Of a stretch of 64,000 nt of DNA, positions 11,526 through 24,245 are shown piece by piece. The notes beneath the pieces are model-generated. The model made no database searches, was not told the origin of the DNA, and worked only from the letters and a program-made list of their open reading frames with translations. Numbering within the stretch: the stretch's first letter is position 1; each line of letters begins with the position of its first letter. A program made the translations under genes and the position numbers. The stretch is from Paralvinella palmiformis (Eukaryota > Annelida > Polychaeta > Terebellida > Alvinellidae), in NCBI GenBank assembly GCA_025642065.1, contig JAODUP010001209.1:23977-87976 (forward strand), read 5' to 3'.

Positions 11526-13408
11526 ATAAATAATTGGAATATAAAACCAGTTTTGTTACAGATTACTAGTTTGTTGAATGAGAACAATATTTAACTACCA
11601 GACTCTTATGGTGAAAAACTGATCTTTCCATTACCATACACACTCTTTCCCATTCAGAAAAAAAGACATAGTCACATGAACAACTTTATCCAGCTTTTTA
11701 CTCATACATATTTAATTATAACAAACTATCCATCTCTTTTTTATTACATCTGTGCTGTAATATTCTACCTATCAAGTTAAACAGGATCATTCCTATTTTT
11801 GGACGTATTGGTATGCTAGACAAATAAGGTCTGATTTATTAAATACCGAGGGGTATATAACATCTCATTTGTTATGGAGTGATTAAAAATGGAGAATTAT
11901 TTTCAAACATGTACACACTATTTTGATTAACTCCTTCAGGGCAGAAGGCAAATAGTAAATGCATTTGACTATATAAGAAATGTTACAAGCTATGATAGAG
12001 AGTTTTACTTTATATTTTAGTCAACAGTAAGAGTGTGTCATAGACTTAAAAATGAGTTGTTAGAAAATGCAAGTCCTCCTCAGATACCGACTGCAATGCT
12101 CTAGGAGTAAATATCACAACAGATAAATTGACATTTTAATTATCCAAACAACAGAACCAAAGAGAATAAGCCTGGAGTTCCGGAAGCACAAAGTAGTTTT
12201 GGACAGGGTTTCTCTGTCCTGCCACCTAGTGAATGCCCCACAGAGTTCTCCATTGGGAGATGGCGCATCGAGGTCAAAGGAATTTGTTATGGTATGGCCG
12301 TAATCTTTATGACAGTATTATGGCAAAAGGCAACCTATGAGAAATATTTCAATGGCTTCGTAGTTTTAAGCTAAGGACTTCGGCTGAGACTATCCTGTAA
12401 AGACAAATTTGAAATTCTATGCTGACATATATGGAAGATACACAATCTAATGTTACCAACTGTTATGATCCATGCCAATCAGATTAATGGATAGTAGCAG
12501 AACATTTGTATTAAAAGTATGTAAACAGTGTTTCCGATTACCGTGACATAGTACTGCGTTTGACGTAACATTATATGCTAAAATTTGCATAATATCATGT
12601 GAAACAACACGACATGGTGCGAAACCATTCATGATACAACTATATCAAATGCAAAGTAATATCATTTAGAAGGACATTATTATAAAAAAAAGTTACAAAG
12701 TCTTCTCTGTCGTCAGTAGAAATTTAAATAGTACAATTATTAGCTGAAGAGCCTTAGGATGTCTTAGTCTAAATAATTTCAATAAAATAGTCTTGGTCTA
12801 GAAATAATCAAACATTGAAATTATTTGTTTTTCATGTTAACCTTTTATTGGTTTTACAGTCGTTATAATTCTATATTGTTTCACAGATATGTGTTTATAT
12901 GCGAAATGTTTGACACACCAATAGTCAGGCAAATAAACAAACATGTTATATACAGCTGAGTTATATACATTATTGATATGCTTTAATCTAAAGATGAATG
13001 CGCAAATAACTAACACCGTTAATAGTAACCGGTGAGAGTTTTCTTTTGTTTAAAAACAATCTAAAGCTTTTGAGGTTAATGACATTAAAATATTTGAAGT
13101 AGCAGATGTGATGCAATAAAAATAGTTGTTAGGATAGCTTAAGGCACAACACAATAATATGCCCTTAAAATCAAATATGGGTACCATATCAATCAGGACG
13201 GAGAAGATAAAAAGAATTTGGTTAAATCCCAAACTGTAATGGTTGGTATATGTATTACATGTATATTGGCATGTATAAAATCGAACAGTAAATCTTTACT
13301 ACAATATGGTAAGATTTATGTTTTGTTGGGAAACTAAACACGTTTCAATTTGTACTTCATATTTTATTATTGAATCGAACACTGTAATGAAGTCTAATTG
13401 TTTACTGG

Positions 13409-13410
<2 letters not shown>
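11526..13410. other. Unassigned non-coding stretch
   Basis: AT-rich. No transposase C-terminal motifs continue from the upstream pseudogene. Bases 12170-12300 are slightly GC-richer without any recognised feature. Confidence 0.4.
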
Positions 13411-13489
<79 letters not shown>

Positions 13490-13506
13490 AGAGAGGGAGA
13501 GAGAGA
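13411..13506. repeat. Compound (TA)n(GA)n microsatellite
   Basis: TA units 13411-13442 followed directly by GA units with a GGGGG interruption near 13487. TG-rich sequence continues to about 13640. Confidence 0.95.
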
Positions 13507-15560
13507 TTTTGTGTGTTTTATATATGGGTGTGGGCGTGCGTGTATTAGCAGGTGTGTGTTTGTGTATATGTGTGTATGTGTATTTGATCGTGCGTCAATA
13601 TGCTGTGTGGTGCGTGTATGTGTGGGTATCTGTGTGTGTTAATCGTATTGACATAGAGACTACTTGTTTTCTTTATTAATCCCTTGATTTACTGGATCTT
13701 CGCCATGTTGGGGGTGAATCAGGACCCAATAATGCATTATATTTCTATACTGTCTCTCTAGTCTTTATATATTTGCACTTTGGCTGATGGCAGCCAATAT
13801 CATCAACTTTCCAGGTAGCACGATATCCATATGGTAAACATTAATAAACACATAATCAACACAGTAATCTATCATTTCTAGGCTCTAATTAAATTATGAT
13901 CCACTTTACAGAATTCCAGCCATTGCAAGAGCTAAATTTATCTAGAATTTGTCCCAGTGGTAAAGCTTTTCCTGACAGGCCCCTCGAATGTTATCTTAAT
14001 ATTCAATTCGATATCCAATAATACACTAGATAAGTTTGAAACTTTCATACCATCAACTAGAGTTCCGATTAATTTATTTAAAAATTTAATATCTAATTCT
14101 TGATTACATTGATTCTTAAAGCAGCCAACCCACACCTAAATTATTTATTACCGGCTCCAACAATGTACATAAAACATGTCAAACTAAATGCCATCCTGGA
14201 CATGCGAAATGTTCAAGCAACAGAAATCATGCCAGAGGAATACATTTGCTACAAGGAAGAAGCAGCAACAACGAACAGACTTTCTGCTACATCTTCACAG
14301 ATTGCAATGTGCCATTAGAAAACATCTTTCTGTCCGGATTATTAGCGAATTTATCAACTATAGCATCAGTAACAGCTTTATTAAATTGATATAATACCTG
14401 TACATAACACCAAGCAATGCTATATTGGCTAAACACCGTATTGGCTGGGATTCCCCAAAACAATTAGATACATATAAGACTGTCCACCTTCGTGGACTCT
14501 ATTTATCATGTGATTAGAAGGACAAATTAATCGGCCCACTAGATATCGATATACAAACTGCAAGCTTATGACATATTGATCAACATTTAATATTATATTA
14601 ATGAAATTACTAGATTGGTCTGTGAAGAAAGAACACTAGTCAACTTAATCGAATACAGTGAGCAACCATCTACATGCCATAATATGCAGATAATTGACGA
14701 GTAAAATTAGACTGATCATCATAATCATAATTGATAAACTGATAGAATAAATTAAAATAAATGGTCAAAATACTGACGACATTGAAAGAGAATCTAGGTC
14801 AATCAGTAATTTCAAGTCTGTAATAACTATAATTTCAGTTGTAGTAATTTATTGTTTAAAAAAATATTTTCACAGACAATAAGCAATCTCTTCGAATTCA
14901 ATTAAGTAAAGCTTATTTGCATTATCTGTACTTCTGTAATTCACCAGGAAGTAGTATTTTAGCAACTCAGGAAATTCAAATAACTTTGTTGTCAAACATT
15001 TGTATAACATAAGTCCCAGGCTTAGATAATTACCTTAGCGTTATTTCTGGAAATATAATGTCAATGTCCCCATCCAAAGTTGTATTCAGTAATATAAATT
15101 CGTTCAATTAATCCGGTACACGATCTCCGGGATCACATAAACATGTTACAAAACACTTTCGCTTTCATAAATATTTTCGTTAATTTAATTTAATAACGTT
15201 ACCTGATGCGAAAATTATTCTAGGATCCGAGTGGCGCTGTTAGTCCTCGTGTCTAATAAAATTACCTATATTTATGCAAATCACGATCCTTTGTTTGAAT
15301 TAATTAATTGAGCCATTTAACTACAGACAATTTAGTAATAATACTTGGGTTCCTTAACAGATAAACATTTGTAGTATAAATGAAACAACGCTAAATATCC
15401 GTTTTATGTTATGTTTTCTATTAATAACGAGTAGGAATATAGAAACATAGAAGATACATTACAATTTAATGCAACGATAGAGCATCGTAATAGTTGGCTA
15501 TGTAACTGGTAGGCTGGATGAAATTGTTTTTGGTGGAATTTTCTCTCTTGCATTTCACTG
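13507..15560. other. Unassigned stretch
   Basis: TG-rich low complexity to about 13640, then AT-rich sequence. Bases 14100-14320 have overlapping open frames on the plus strand, one with several Cys/His residues. I cannot place them in a family, and stops follow within about 100 codons. Confidence 0.35.
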
Positions 15561-16130
15561 TTTATATAGTAACCGTATATGCGAATAAACAAAGAATCAT
15601 GCATGATGTCTGTGTGTGCATATTTCGTACGCGACAAATACGTTACGCCCACAGGAAAGTGGCTACATGCAGGCTACGTACAAAAAGCGGAAGCACGTAA
15701 AAAACATACCATTTGATACCACAGCTCGCAGCAAACAACACGTGCGTGTGGTTCAATGGTGACTTGCTACATACATATCATAAACTATTTTGACACCACA
15801 GCTTACATTCAACAGTAATATTCTGTGGTCCAAAAGAAACCTGTATATAAAACATTTCGACACCTCAGATGCTGACCTCAGCTTTATTCTGGGTTAGAAT
15901 AACTAGATAAATCCTACCTATATGAACCATATATATCGATACACGTCCGATTAGTCTGGCGTTGAAGATCTTCTCTAACCTAAGTGAAAATTCAAGCCCT
16001 ATATATAGCCTCAGCGTGTTAACAAACATTACAGTTTGTCCACAACAAAGAGAATGCACACTAACACAGTATGGACTCACTAAAGCGATTAAACTAAAAT
16101 AAAAACAAAGTAGCAATACCGCACAATGGA
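15560..16130 (+). repeat. Dispersed repeat R3, most complete copy
   Basis: Parts recur elsewhere. Bases 15572-15605 (GTATATGCGAATAAAC and following) match the right end of R2 block B at 31405-31440. Bases 15606-15680 (ACGCGACAAATACG, GCCCACAGGAAAGTGGC) match the reverse complement of 63925-64000. Bases 15820-15930 match 55425-55530 (TCCAAAAGAAA, then CTCAGCTTTATT). Bases 16013-16125 recur at 17145-17253. No coding potential is seen. Family unknown; it may be a terminal part of the same element as R2. Confidence 0.72.
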
Positions 16131-16740
16131 TTATTACTGGACTAGAACGAAATATCGTCTCAAACCTGAGTAAATACTACGATTTACTCGAACCTAACAG
16201 CTAACCCTCATACGTTTCCGTTCATCACTAAGGGAATGTTCATTCACGCTTAATTTAGCGTCCCTAAGTATATGCAGTTAGGTGTGGTGGGATCTAAATT
16301 AAAGTGCCTATCCACTTCATCTATTTGACCCATGGTCGAGAAGAGCGGATTTCAGGCAGATCTCCGATACTGCGAATGACACATCGGGATTATAATAGCT
16401 ATACATTTAACAAATTTCCTATATATCAATGTAATCTAATTACTCATAATATGGGAAAAATTCTGTCAGCAGCTTAATACCCATGGAGATGCCTGCCGGA
16501 GTAACAAACGACTCCAGGAGTATAAATCCATCAAGCAGCATTGTATGAATTAATAGGTCGTTTCGCCAGACCACATAAGAGGACAACAATATAGATTCTA
16601 CATTATACATAACAAAGCTAATAGACTCAAACATGATGTAATAACGACATAACTTTCTTACATTCGAGTAATAAGGAATCTGTATCGAAATAGATATGAT
16701 GTCTGGCACAGGCAATGTATGTTTTAGGGTAAATATAGAG
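16131..16740. other. Unassigned; lies between the two R3 direct repeats
   Basis: A 149-codon minus-strand frame (16440-16889) is one of the longest in the window. Its N-terminal third is read through the SINE below and the remainder has no recognised motif, so I do not call it a gene. Confidence 0.4.
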
Positions 16741-17108
16741 AGTCTAGGTTTTGTTGTTCGGGAAGAATCCCCAGGCTGTCGCTTAATCAGCACAGCCTCT
16801 ATGTTCAAGTGGTTGAGAAACCTCCTCCCCCACCACTCACAGGGGAGCAGTACGGAAAGATGGAGCCGAAATACCCTGAGGGTGGTCACTGCCAGAGTGT
16901 TTTACGTCCTCAGGGGTTTTTTAACGTCCCCCTTTATTTTAAATAATTCAGTGGAGACGGCAGCGCCATTTAACGTGGTCAGCCACCCACGATGTAGTGA
17001 GCCGAGAAATTAATCCCTGGAAAAGTTTCGACCTCTTACGGGGTTCGAACCTGCGACCGTTGACACCAAGTGCCGGGTGCTTAACCGCTAGGCCACCGGA
17101 GCTCACTG
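16741..17108 (-). mobile_element. tRNA-derived SINE (SINE-A), copy 1
   Basis: On the minus strand it starts with a tRNA-like head. The A box is TGGCCTAGCGG (complement of 17085-17095) and the B box is GGTTCGAACCC (complement of about 17041-17052), spaced as in a tRNA. The body includes a GTCTCCACTGAATTATTTAA block and a TGTGAGTGGTGGGGGAGGAG block, and ends near 16741. Same family at 30451-30679 (minus) and 63263-63605 (plus). It would be transcribed by RNA polymerase III and mobilised by a partner LINE. No A-rich tail is obvious. Confidence 0.88.
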
Positions 17109-17142
17109 AGAGGCAACAGGCACAGAGCCTTTCATAGACCAT

Positions 17143-17250
17143 CAGCGTGTTAACAAACATTACAGTTTGTTCACCACGGTAGACGATGTATACTAACTCA
17201 GTATAGAATCAATGAAGTGATTTAGCTAAAATAAAAACAAAGTAGCAAAA

Positions 17251-17253
<3 letters not shown>
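17143..17253 (+). repeat. R3 3' segment, second copy (direct repeat of 16013-16125)
   Basis: Begins with the shared string CAGCGTGTTAACAAACATTA and ends with a shared AAATAAAAACAAAGTAGCAA, both in the same order at 16013-16125, with scattered substitutions between. The two copies flank 16131-17142, which contains SINE-A. Confidence 0.85.

Positions 17254-17319
<66 letters not shown>
17253..17319. repeat. (TA)n microsatellite
   Basis: About 33 TA units starting exactly where R3 similarity stops. Confidence 0.95.
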
Positions 17320-17320
<1 letters not shown>

Positions 17321-18650
17321 GTTGTATTTGAGTAAGAGGCAAACTTGATATGCGGAATAGATTTAGAATGTCTTAAATAGTAACAACTTCATACCTCAAA
17401 CAAAATGCAATGTGGGAACTATAAATAAAAAACCTCTCATTAATATTTATAATAGAATATTAATAGAATATTAATATTCATAATATAATTGCAAGTTATC
17501 CCTACATTAATAACTATCAGTGGTATGCCGATAATACGCATATGTGTGTATAACATTGTGCTTCTGAAATCTAGCTATGGGCTGAAATAACTGAAATAAA
17601 AATCTAAAATAATACACTTTATAGTTGTGTGACCCTGTAAATCAACTGTCATTCATGTTTGTTTTTATTCGTGGAAATTTATTTGCCTGTTTAAGGAAAC
17701 AAACACACACGGAATAAAAATGTCAAGGAGTCCTGCTGAAAAAGCCACATATTCCCTCATGACTTTGGGCCGATCAAAATGAATAATATATACCAATTTC
17801 TGACATTCAAGTGTAGTCGTGCATATGTATTTATAAATATACTTATATGTAAATATAATTTCACACCAAACATATATATATTTATATATTCTTGCAGATG
17901 TTCCTGTTGTGTGTAAATTGTCAACTTTGACAAACGAAGCGAATTCCAATCACATTATATTTTGTCAAACAGAATTTGGTTATTGTGTAAATGAGAAACT
18001 CGATTTTAGATTCTACGATGTTAGTGAACGTTATTTCCAGACCCCGATTATTTATGCGTTATGACACGTGGCAAAAATGTCTGCGTCATGTGTATCTCAT
18101 ATTTATCTGTGGAAAATTCAGAGAGAAATATAATCCCGTAAAGATAATAAGATTAAAGACAATTAAGAGAGTTACCTTACAACTTACAGCATGAAAAAAG
18201 TGTATTGCAAACCGGTACATATACGTGGTAGGCGCGGCACATTTTGTGCGGACAATCATGGGATATATCTATATCAGACCACACACACACAAAAACACAT
18301 CCGTGCTGTTTCGCGATTATTATACAATATTATCAAGTGTCATAACGGTTCACATACATCCAGCTGGCATAAGAAGCCATCGGGGAATATGCATCTTTAG
18401 TTTCATTTTAATAACAGACATATGATTGTTTTAAGCTGAGTTACCTAAAGCAACATGTGTATATGTGCACCGACGGCTATGTAAGGAACTAATTGATTTA
18501 GAACCATATATGAAACCTCTTAATATCTTAATCTCCTTTCCATGGAGACATGTTTGGTAAATGTTTTCAACCAAATGTTCCTTTACAATCTGATGATTTG
18601 TCTAACAGTTGTATATGTAATAGAAAGTTCTTCTATCATGAAGATATCGA
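17320..18650. other. Unassigned non-coding stretch
   Basis: AT-rich. A tandem ATTAATAGAAT-type duplication lies near 17445-17470. No gene recognised. Confidence 0.4.
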
Positions 18651-18970
18651 GCCGTGATGGCGCAGTTAGTTAGAACGTAGGACTCATAGCCAAACGGTCG
18701 CGGGTTCGAAGCTCCGGAGCTATAATACTGTCATGTTGGCGACTAGTTCACTCAGCCATAAAAACGAGAACCTGACAGGACACGATGGCTATGTGTTTGA
18801 GTAACGCTTTGCGCCTATAATGGCAGCATGTAGTATATGCTCCCCTGGGAGTTGAGATGTCTGCTGGATTGGAACAGGTCTGAGTCAGGGATAATAATAC
18901 TATAAAGTACCTTAGAGCAGCTTCTAGTTGAATAGGACGCTGTATAAATGTCACATATTATTATATATCA
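18651..18970 (+). mobile_element. tRNA-derived SINE (SINE-B)
   Basis: The tRNA-like head starts GCCGTGATGGCGCAGTTAG, with an A box near 18658-18671 and a B box GGTTCGAAGCT at 18703-18713. About 250 bases of unrelated body follow, ending GGACGCTGTATAAATGTCAC (near 18933) and an ATTATTATATAT tail. The head differs from SINE-A. The B box has one base off the usual GGTTCGAANCC pattern. It is not a functional tRNA gene because the acceptor arms do not pair. Confidence 0.82.
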
Positions 18971-19991
18971 TTATTGATGTATCTTTGCCAAATTCCTTAT
19001 TATAGTATTATTTCTTATTATGTGACAGTAGTTTAATTAGCATTATGTTACATCTAATCTGTTAGACGTGTTTTATATGTATGCTAGTCTCTCTGATGTT
19101 TGATAAACGTAATTTATTTTTCGTCTACATTGTATTCATCCAATAACTGCGACCTGTAGCCTGATAATACTACCTTAATTAATGCTAGGGTAAAGCTTAT
19201 CTAGTTATTTTACTACAAACACAGATATGTGTAACGTAAAGACCCACAGTCACGATCGTTTAATGTACGTTTTGATGTATAATATTATGATTTGGATATA
19301 CTAATTCGGTCATTTAAGATCATAAACGTATATTATGAATACCTTCAGAAATGTGCAGACCATTAATTTGTCCGAAAATAAATCTGAATTTATTAATGTA
19401 TTATGGCACAAAATACTCTACAACGTTCGGTGCTATGTCGTCTCATTGCCAATTGAGATTTATGAATAAGAAATCATCTTTCATATATAACATATTTCAT
19501 CACATTTTACCTAAAGTGTTCCGATGGCACTCCTCAGTTTTTAAGTTGTACTCACACCATACCAATATTTGTGAGATACATTTCTTCATGCGCCCACCCC
19601 CGCCTCTGCCAAATATTCCAGATGTAAATAGGCGCGAGGCTAAGCAACTGAAATGAACCCAGTAACTGACTATAAGTCATATAATATTACTTAGCATTTG
19701 TTTTAATTTAGTATTAATCCAGTAAGCTGTTTCAGTAAAATTGTATGTGGCATTGGTAATTACAATATCTATTTTTAACGATATAAATAATGGCCATATA
19801 GATTCCTTTTGTTTCACAGCACAGAGATGCTTTATCACATTCATTCCCCTACAAAAACCATAGAAACGATTATATATGTCATATTTTCTGTTGCGATATA
19901 ATTCTGTTTTTGTTTCTTCATTTTTGTAAACACCCATATCTATATAGCCATTATATATTATATAATGTGCTTTATCGATATACTAATATAG

Positions 19992-19994
<3 letters not shown>
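18971..19994. other. Unassigned non-coding stretch
   Basis: AT-rich. Frames at 19351-19656 (+) and 19677-19937 (-) show no family motif. Confidence 0.4.
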
Positions 19995-20351
<357 letters not shown>

Positions 20352-20354
<3 letters not shown>

Positions 20355-20720
20355 TAATATACATGTATATTTAATAAAGCGCCCTTACTAGCAGGAGCTA
20401 TTCAACGGCGCTGTATAAATAATATGTGATATAATAATACTCCAAATAATAAGTCTGTAAAAACCCTCTAAGAGATTTAAAAGACAACTATTATTTATCT
20501 CTGAAAGCAACCTTGATTAAATATGTTTTTATAATAAATTAAAAAGAGATGACGCATTTCTAATACCTACCGGCAAACTATTCCACAAAGTGGAGGATGC
20601 AACACTAAACGCACAATCGCCATGCGATTTGAGCCAAGACACTGGCACCTGCAATAGTATCTGACTGGATTACCTCAGTGAATGAATAGGTAATAGAAAC
20701 TAAATGCATCTCTATATAAC
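20352..20720 (-). mobile_element. 3' end of a non-LTR retrotransposon (LINE tail), copy 1
   Basis: Closely resembles 57742-58110: shared ATGTATATTTAATAAAG, ACGACGCATTT/ATGACGCATTT, TATTCCACAAAGTGG and ACTGGCACCTGCAATAGTAT blocks, in order. Read on the minus strand, the second copy encodes the end of a reverse transcriptase ORF, so this one is the same region, more decayed. The minus-strand 3' end runs into an AAT tract, which is a typical short-tandem 3' tail of L2/CR1-like LINEs. Clade is inferred. Confidence 0.78.
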
Positions 20721-21052
20721 AAAATGTATTGAGGTGTCAAAAACCATATCGGTTAGTAGTTAATAAAGCATGAGAGAATACTATCACAAATAATCTGACA
20801 GGTAAAATTATAGAAGTATAACCACTCAGCCAGATTCGTATTACACCGAAGAGATGGCTACCATGTAAATCATGCAAATAATTAAAAGATGCAAAACCAG
20901 TTACTGAAATACGGAGACATATAGTACTTACAGGTGAATATAATGTCATTTCATTGAACGTCATTGAAGTATCTGAAGCATCACTGAAGCATGTCTACAA
21001 TCGGTGTTTAGATGATACCCAAGGTATTAGTTGAAGTGATCATGCATAAATA

Positions 21053-21111
21053 CACACGCACACATAAACACACACACACACACGCGCGCGCGCACACACA
21101 CACATACACAG
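21053..21111. repeat. CA-rich repeat with an alternating CG core
   Basis: CACACACGCGCGCGCGCACACACA-type alternating purine-pyrimidine sequence, the pattern that can adopt Z-DNA under supercoiling. Confidence 0.85.
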
Positions 21112-21189
21112 GGGAGAGTCAAACATATAAGATAATATATCAGATTTATTTAGTAAGAACATATTATACATTAATGTTACTTAAGGAAT

Positions 21190-22400
21190 CATAAAATAAT
21201 AGGAATTTAGATTGAAGATATCGGAGTTTGACAATAACATATTTTTAGGAGACACATCATGTCGCAGCATTTTTTCGGACAACAGAGTCAAATGAACAAT
21301 TGAACAACTGAACTTATTACAACCAGTTATTGATGAAACATCTTCAACCCGATCTAAGTTATTAGGTTTCAAACTACGACTATCACTGCTGACATCGTCA
21401 GTGGTAAATATATGTGATGACTTACATCATCCAGCGAAGATGACGATGATCATCATCCTTGGTGTTTTATGGCCACTTTTGTGCACAGGGTAGGCTAAAT
21501 GGGCCGACATCATCCTGCGAAAGAAGCCGATTTAATTCACAATCAAACTCATTTAGGACGTTTTTGATATCATCAATATTGTAGGATACACTATTATACA
21601 AATCATTGTATTTATTTCTAAGATGTTGTATTAATTTCATCATTACGTTTGGCGCAATCAGCAATATTTGGGCTTGCTGTATGGAAAAGTGGAATTCATC
21701 CCACAAATCGCGTTCATCCGTACATTTTAATGCGCACATCATATTATAAAACTTAATGGCAGCTTGGCCCCTTCTTGATTATTTGTTAGTACACGCTTAT
21801 AGTTAGCTTGAGTCTTACGTTTGATGTCATATAAATTACCTTGTCGAAGACAGCCATTATCGTGCCATATTCTGGGCCAGAATACCTTACTGGTCCTTAT
21901 ATGATTTGACATGTTCATTCCATTCTGGAATCATAATTGTATGTGTAATACATTGATATGTGGTCTTAATTGATGTGTCTATTATGAAACTATATTGTAT
22001 ATTAATGTCAATACTGTGATATCTGCAGAATATATGATTACAAGATACACCTTGAATTGAGAAATCAGTTTTAGCCTTTCCCGGGAAGCTTTCCCGGTGA
22101 ATATTCTCCACTTGATATCACTAAAATATTCATTACTTAATGTTATGTCAACTACAATGGGAATGTAATTGGATTAGTGGTAATTAACTTCACTTAATAA
22201 ACGTTCTGATTTTATAAAATTATAAAATTTAGACCAATTACCAGTGAATTAATTTAAGTATATGAATACTACTTCGTCATCCGCCTAACCGGAAAATAGT
22301 AAACAACCTTCATTATTCATATATCCTTCAAGGACTAGAGTATGTAAAGGGGCCATTTTTGAATTAGTAGCAATAATATGATTTAAATCTGGGCGATGTG
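21190..22400 (-). pseudogene. LINE-F fragment: endonuclease end, linker and start of RT (minus)
   Basis: Minus-strand frames read, from high to low coordinate: 22111-21887 with GKAKTDFSIQ and EWNEHVKSYKDQ, then DNGC and DIKRKTQANYKRV in shifted frames; 21742-21467 with LWDEFHFS, KYNDLYNSVSYNIDDIKNVL; then, after a short SINE piece at 21443-21497, 21372-21190 with LKPNN-type and LTLLSEKMLRHDVSPKNMLL sequence. This order matches the endonuclease-RT linker and first RT motifs of CR1-group APE-type LINEs. It is the same family as 43477-45690, sharing a TTGTAGTTGACATAA block (near 22145 minus; 44164 plus). Multiple stops and frameshifts; 5' and 3' parts missing. Confidence 0.82.
21443..21497 (-). 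mobile_element. SINE-C 3' fragment inserted in LINE-F
   Basis: Its minus strand reads AGCCTACCCTGTGCACAAAA then GTGGCCATAAAACACC, matching the 3' part of the SINE at 47060-47265 and the piece at 40735-40835. It lies inside the broken RT frame above. Confidence 0.7.
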
Positions 22401-22681
22401 AGGGACATTTAATTATTTTTTATTAGCTTGGTCAGTATGGACGTGTATAATTTAACATTGTAGGTGTTTGCAATGGGTAGAAGCACGGCCACCGTGTGGC
22501 AGAACTGTTTGTAACACATTATGATCGATGCTGGAAGTGCCACATACCTGTACACCGGGTATAGAATTTGATATTTATATTTAATTATTTTCAAATTGCC
22601 AAAATTCGAAATTTTATTTTTTAAATAAGAACTTAATTTTATATATTTTACTATGCTAATTATGCAAATTAGTAACTGCAC
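22401..22681. other. Unassigned; ends of LINE-F similarity uncertain
   Basis: AT-rich, no motif recognised. Confidence 0.35.
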
Positions 22682-22750
22682 ACAAAATAAACCCACTCGC
22701 ACAACGAGTGAATCACATAAAATAAACCCACTCGCACAATGAGTGGATCT
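22682..22750. repeat. Two-copy ~35-base tandem duplication with internal hairpin
   Basis: AAATAAACCCACTCGCACAA followed by CGAGTG, then about 35 bases later the same with TGAGTG. Each unit has CACTCG and CGAGTG arms that can pair. Confidence 0.85.
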
Positions 22751-23382
22751 AACGAGCAACTGAGAATGACTACTTCTGTTATATGTAATGCTCTGTCAAC
22801 CAAAGGTGGAAATGGAGGAATTTATTTAAGTGTTCTCAAATTGTGCGAAGACGTCGAAACAACTTAAATAGCATCGATACAATAATGTCAGGCATAATCT
22901 GTTCTGAAGGAAGTATATTGAATATGTGTCTCAATATGTTCCAAACTTTATCTAGATGTGCTGCAGTAAAATAAAACAAGAGAGACACAGTTCCAAATTA
23001 TCGTTTCGTGGACGCACACAACTTATGAGATAACAGATGAACACTGAAGACTTATATAAAATATAAATATTCATGCTTTATTAGTTTTGATGTATATGAA
23101 GATACTGATCAATATCAATTATCCTACTTTATGTGCAACAATCGTGCCTGAACATTTTTCTATGTATCTAGACTAGTTACCCCGTGTCTATAAATGTGAA
23201 AGTTACGTGTTCTTATGTTGCTAAATGTACCTGAATATAGATAATAATTCAATAACTACAAAATATTATCGCCCAAGCTCTAGAGGTAATTAAAATATGA
23301 ATTGGTATTACACTTCTACAATATTACAGATTACTTTGACGTTAAGCTGGAATTCAGCTTGGAGATGAAGTAGATATTAGAA
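22751..23382. other. Unassigned non-coding stretch
   Basis: Nothing recognised. Confidence 0.4.
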
Positions 23383-23452
23383 TGTAGAGCATGAAATATA
23401 GACCATGAAACGTAGAGCATGAAATGTAGAGCATGAAATGTAGAGCATGAAA
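23383..23452. repeat. Minisatellite, 14-base unit
   Basis: About five tandem copies of a GTAGAGCATGAAAT-like unit with point changes (ATAGACC, ACGTAGAGC variants). Confidence 0.9.
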
Positions 23453-23699
23453 TAAAGCTGGGAATGGAGCCAAAGTGAAAACTGGATGACAGGAAGGGAG
23501 GGCTACATGATAATTATGTACGACCTTCCTAGTTCAAATGAGGTTACGGTTCTTTTTTTTAATGTATATATAAATATATACATAGTTATATGACTATTAG
23601 CTAATCTATGAAAAATAAATATTACTGAATGTCTTCTTCTTTGGGTTATTTGTGCAATTGATTTTATTTTAACTCGGGTTACCTTGTGTTTTTGTTCAA

Positions 23700-24245
23700 C
23701 TTGTTTTTGGTTTTTTTGTATATGCTACTGCAAATCCATACTAATTTCAGATCTAAAATAAACCTAAAATAACTCTTCTAGCAGAAGACGAAATGAAAGA
23801 CGCCATAAGAAGTCCTTTAGCCATCACAAGTCATATGGCTTTACTACGGCAAATTACGTTCGCCAAAAATAAAACAAGACTAGATTGATTGTACAAAGGA
23901 AAAAGAGATAGCCTCTAGTCTAGATCTCTCTCAGATCAGGGATATTAAAGCCAGATTAGCAGTTGTTAATTTTTTTATGTTCCTATTGTACTGCAGTAGG
24001 TAGTACAGATACTAATTATACATCATTGACACATCATTGACACGTGAATTATCGATGTTAAATACAATATGTAATTGGATATCAATTTGGTTTGTTAATT
24101 ACTTATTATTATATTAGACAGAGTGAAAACAAATTAATGTCGTTTGTCTCTATAAAACCTTTACATTAGTCTACATTTAATGCAGCTAACAATTGAAAAG
24201 GAAACATTTAATTATTTATTTGCTTCCAGCATCAATGATATCTAT
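23700..24245 (+). repeat. Dispersed repeat R4, copy 2
   Basis: Shares AAATCCATACTAATTTCAGAT with copy 1, a GAAATGAAAGACGCC/AAATGAAAGCC block, a CCTTTAGCCATCACAAG block with copy 3 (reverse of about 37710), a TAGTACAGATACTAATTAT block (37360 reversed) and the AATTATTTATTTG end. Non-coding. The shared similarity may reach back to about 23510. Confidence 0.78.

Noticed and set aside
16440..16889. 149-codon minus-strand frame, the longest in the window
   Set aside because: Its N-terminal third is antisense/in-frame readthrough of SINE-A (same residues arise from SINE copies elsewhere) and the rest has no family motif.
17040..17108. tRNA gene (A and B boxes present)
   Set aside because: The acceptor stem does not close and the sequence continues into a conserved SINE body found three times; it is a SINE head. 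The same reasoning applies at 18651, 30613-30679, 47205-47265 and 63263-63335.
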